Virus record (IMG/VR): IMGVR_UViG_3300042558_001390
Span: 1-52,961 of that record
DNA length: 52,961 nt
From: a virus
Direction: 5' to 3' (one strand)
Every line of letters begins with the position of its first letter. Position 1 is the stretch's first letter. This document shows positions 50,714-52,961 of this stretch, in pieces. A program made the translations under genes and the position numbers. The notes beneath the pieces are model-generated. The model did not search any database. It had not been told where the DNA came from and worked only from the letters and a program-made list of their open reading frames with translations.

Positions 50714-51181
50714 TTAAAACAACTTATATTCAAAAATTAACCCATACATTGATGGATTATTCTGTTGTATAAAGTACTGACCTCCTATACTAAACTTAGG
50801 AAACTCTAACAATAGGGTTCCATATAAATACGGATTGACTAATGTAACATTTATAGTTTGAACTCCTAAATAACCATGTAGCTCAGGTTTTTTCCACCAA
50901 CCAATAGCTTTATCTTGAATAGTAATGATTTCGTCTTTCTTAGAAAGAATACTATCTTTTATTGCTATAATTGAATATAACTCAGTATTTTGTTTTTTTA
51001 AAACATCATTTTTTTCTTGAGCAAGCACTAAAAGTTGTTTACAAACATCTCCTTTTATAAGATCTTTTACAACTTCTCTACCAATTTTTTCATCTAATAC
51101 TATCTTTTTTATTGTATCTGTTTGTGAAATACTTTTGAAGCTCACTAACAGACATAGTATCAATAACCTTAATTGTGTCAT
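50714..51181 (-). CDS. Outer-membrane spanin-like protein
   Basis: A 155-residue protein with a signal peptide (MTQLRLLILCLLVSFKSISQ), coiled-coil residues 40-90, and a beta-rich end of about four strands finishing ...FEYKLF. Gene order (holin, endolysin, overlapping inner-membrane protein) matches a spanin pair. There is no lipobox Cys; the C-terminal strands with a final aromatic residue look like an outer-membrane beta anchor. It overlaps the previous gene by 92 bases. Confidence 0.5.
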   Translation of the reverse strand: MTQLRLLILCLLVSFKSISQTDTIKKIVLDEKIGREVVKDLIKGDVCKQLLVLAQEKNDVLKKQNTELYSIIAIKDSILSKKDEIITIQDKAIGWWKKPELHGYLGVQTINVTLVNPYLYGTLLLEFPKFSIGGQYFIQQNNPSMYGLIFEYKLF

Positions 51182-51425
51182 GTTGTATTTGTATTAATGT
51201 TTTTTCTTTTTCAATTATAGTGCTTTCGCTAACTTTTAAACTGTCAAGTTTACTCCAATGCAATAATTCTTTTTGCTCTAATAATTCAATGTCTTTTTCA
51301 AGTTTTTGTTTTTCTTTTTTCAATTCATTATTTTTTCCTATTCCATACAATAGAAATAGAACAAATAACACAATTAGAAAACTACCCAACCATTGTTGTT
51401 TTATAAACTTACTTATATGGTACAT
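51090..51425 (-). CDS. Inner-membrane spanin-like protein (Rz-type)
   Basis: A 111-residue protein (ATG 51425; a TTG at 51443 is less likely) with an N-terminal span (FLIVLFVLFLLYGIG) and a long Lys/Glu/Gln/Leu coiled coil. This is the layout of Rz-type inner-membrane spanins. The end overlaps the outer partner by 92 bases in another frame, and the start overlaps the endolysin. Together they would fuse the two host membranes after wall degradation. Confidence 0.55.
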   Translation of the reverse strand: MYHISKFIKQQWLGSFLIVLFVLFLLYGIGKNNELKKEKQKLEKDIELLEQKELLHWSKLDSLKVSESTIIEKEKTLIQIQHDTIKVIDTMSVSELQKYFTNRYNKKDSIR

Positions 51426-51870
51426 AGCTTGTTTTTCCTCCAACTTTTACAGCTTTTAGAATTTGCTTTCTTTGTTTACCTGTTGACTCATAAGATACAT
51501 GAACCCAATCAGGATTTTTATCAGTACCAAATTCCCAAATCATTTGATCAAAGTTTAAGTTCTCTTTAATGAAATTAAATACTTGTGCATTAGTTATTGA
51601 TGTGCCATCCATATCGATGTCAATTGCTTCACCCTGGCAATGCTGCGAGGATAAACTACCTCCAATAGCAGTATTAAGAGCCTTGCTTCTGTAACCTGAT
51701 GAGATATGAATAGGAACCCCAAAGTGTTCTCTAATTGGCTGGAATATATTCTCAGCTAACTTTTTAAAATTTTCAATATGTTCAGGAGTTGGCATATTGC
51801 TAATTCCTTTTCTCTTTGCAGTTTCACTTCTTGTAACTTCTGCTAGCGCTAAATTTTTACTCAGTTGCAT
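51409..51870 (-). CDS. M15-family peptidase endolysin
   Basis: A 153-residue M15 D,D- or L,D-peptidase: HISSGYRSKALN, SSQHCQGEAIDID with His77 and Asp84, and WVHVSY with His124 give the zinc ligands. It cleaves peptidoglycan cross-links at lysis. No secretion signal is present, so it should wait for the holin. It overlaps the holin-like gene by 14 bases and the spanin start. Confidence 0.85.
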   Translation of the reverse strand: MQLSKNLALAEVTRSETAKRKGISNMPTPEHIENFKKLAENIFQPIREHFGVPIHISSGYRSKALNTAIGGSLSSQHCQGEAIDIDMDGTSITNAQVFNFIKENLNFDQMIWEFGTDKNPDWVHVSYESTGKQRKQILKAVKVGGKTSYVPYK

Positions 51871-52108
51871 CTTTTTCTTGTTTTTTGTTATTAAAAATTT
51901 TACCTGCTGTAGCTATACCAAAAGCTACCGATGTTAGCATTAAGAAACCATTGAAAATAAATTCTTCAACTACTAACTTGACACCCCATATTCCTGTAAC
52001 TATATCTACAAAAAATGCAAGTACCATCATAAAAAAAGAAATAACACCAACGAATGATTTTTCATTTATGTTATTGTTATCACTAATTAATTCTCTCCAA
52101 AATCCCAT
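51857..52108 (-). CDS. Holin-like membrane protein
   Basis: An 83-residue protein with two hydrophobic spans (FVGVISFFMMVLAFFVDIV and FNGFLMLTSVAFGIATAG) and a basic-acidic C-terminus (NNKKQEKDATE). Size, spans and position before the M15 endolysin fit a class II holin. The DNA-translation order is holin, endolysin, spanins. Confidence 0.65.
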   Translation of the reverse strand: MGFWRELISDNNNINEKSFVGVISFFMMVLAFFVDIVTGIWGVKLVVEEFIFNGFLMLTSVAFGIATAGKIFNNKKQEKDATE

Positions 52109-52110
52109 AA

Positions 52111-52959
52111 CTAAGTTGTTTTATTATTATTACTATTTTCTTGTGTGGCATATTTAATACCCATAATTGTACCTACTATTGAAAATGCATTAGTTAATAA
52201 TACACTAAACATGTTACTCCAAGTTGATCCAATTATTTGAGTTTCTTTATTTAATACAATAGCCATCCAGTATAATGCAGTTGTTACAATACCAACTCCT
52301 ATTATAACTGCTAAAGCACACTTAACAATTACTTTTATTAACTCACTTTGACTTTTCTTCATCATTACATCTAAGTCATTTAAAGCTGCATCTTTCTCTA
52401 TCTCTATTGCATTTTTAAGTTTTTGAGAGTTATCAAGTTCTATTTGTAAATTCTTTGAAAGATCCTCTATCTTCTTCTCATTGTTTACAGCTTCAGTAAC
52501 ATCAGTTGCAATCTTAACTACGTCAGTGATATTTCCTTTACTGTCTAAAACAGGATTATAAGATGCTTGTAAGTAAACAGTAGAACCATCTACTTTTCTT
52601 CTTTCAAATATTCCATCAAAGTATTTTCCTTTTCTTAAACTTTCCCAAAACTTAGTATACTCATCAGACTTAGAATACTCATAACTTACAAAAACACTGT
52701 GATGTTTACCAATGACTTTAGTTTGATCATTAGCTTTATAACCCATTGTTTCTAAGAATACAGAATTTACTTCTGTTATAAACCCATCAATGTTAAAATT
52801 GATAAGAGCTGTACTTCTGTTGATTGCGTCTATTTGTTTTTTGCTATTGACAATTAAACTAATGTCAGTAGCAATCTTCATTACTTTAGTAATCTTACCA
52901 TCCTCATTAAAGATAGGATTGTAAGTTGCTTGAAGATTGATAAGACTTCCATCCTTTCT
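52111..52959 (-). CDS. Tandem PAS-domain membrane protein, 5' end outside window
   Basis: The frame is open to the window edge. Visible: RKDGSLINLQATYNP, the end of one PAS domain; a full PAS-PAC domain with INFNIDGFITEVNSVFLETM and RKVDGSTVYLQASYNP; a coiled coil; then two spans (IVKCALAVIIGVGIVTTALY and VLLTNAFSIVGTIMG). The PAS domains resemble those of redox or energy sensors of the Aer/BdlA kind. No kinase, HAMP or signalling domain is seen. It lies 2 bases upstream of the holin gene; its role in lysis is not known. Confidence 0.65.
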   Translation of the reverse strand, partial: RKDGSLINLQATYNPIFNEDGKITKVMKIATDISLIVNSKKQIDAINRSTALINFNIDGFITEVNSVFLETMGYKANDQTKVIGKHHSVFVSYEYSKSDEYTKFWESLRKGKYFDGIFERRKVDGSTVYLQASYNPVLDSKGNITDVVKIATDVTEAVNNEKKIEDLSKNLQIELDNSQKLKNAIEIEKDAALNDLDVMMKKSQSELIKVIVKCALAVIIGVGIVTTALYWMAIVLNKETQIIGSTWSNMFSVLLTNAFSIVGTIMGIKYATQENSNNNKTT

Positions 52960-52961
52960 TC

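Noticed and set aside
1-52961. Temperate lifestyle
   Set aside because: No integrase, excisionase or full-length repressor is seen; the single small HTH protein sits inside a replication operon. Genes outside the window could change this.

Overview
The window is one continuous stretch of a tailed double-stranded DNA phage genome that infects a member of the Bacteroidota, probably a flavobacterium. The host inference rests on strong A+T richness, exact Bacteroidota-type -7 boxes (TAnnTTTG) ahead of several genes, little use of Shine-Dalgarno sites, and a lipoprotein with an acidic stretch right after the lipid-anchored cysteine, as in Bacteroidota surface lipoproteins. Both edges cut through genes: the first gene lacks its 5' end and the last (minus-strand) gene also lacks its 5' end, so the window is not a complete genome. 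The portal, the major capsid protein and the adjacent tail genes recall crAss-like podoviruses of Bacteroidota, but on a smaller scale; this is a family-level impression, not a search result.

Layout. (1) 1-18395, plus strand: early and middle genes, mostly small, many joined by ATGA or TAATG overlaps. It holds an amidoligase and class II glutamine amidotransferase pair (1.2-3.2 kb), a surface lipoprotein, a free-standing HNH nuclease, a MazG-like pyrophosphohydrolase, a recombination and replication block (DnaA-domain-IV-like protein, DUF1071 annealing protein, PD-(D/E)XK exonuclease, SSB-like protein, primase-SF3 helicase, SNF2-like helicase), and then a VRR-NUC nuclease with a second DnaA-like protein. 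(2) 15.59-17.13 kb: four attC-like imperfect palindromes separate three small-ORF cassettes whose own ends are inverted complements. This is the arrangement of an integron gene-cassette array without an integrase, lying exactly between two phage genes. (3) 18388-50664, minus strand: virion genes, read from high to low coordinates: coiled-coil protein, fibres and fibre accessory, membrane protein, GroES-like protein, 2OG-Fe(II) oxygenase, small and large terminase, portal, scaffold, major capsid protein, accessory head protein, two connector-like proteins, a 1619-residue tail protein, cysteine-rich tail proteins, GNAT, two ejection-type proteins and a 2511-residue polyvalent protein. (4) 50.7-52.96 kb, minus strand: lysis genes (holin-like, M15 endolysin, overlapping spanin-like pair) downstream of a PAS-domain membrane protein.

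How it works together. The plus-strand block prepares the cell and copies and recombines DNA; no DNA polymerase, integrase or repressor-operator switch is recognisable, so the phage is probably lytic and uses a host polymerase or one encoded outside the window. The minus-strand block builds the particle and lyses the cell. The two blocks converge and overlap by 8 bp at 18388-18395. The most unusual feature is the cassette array. The amidoligase pair, three micropeptides of one membrane span, the PAS sensor protein and the giant polyvalent protein follow.
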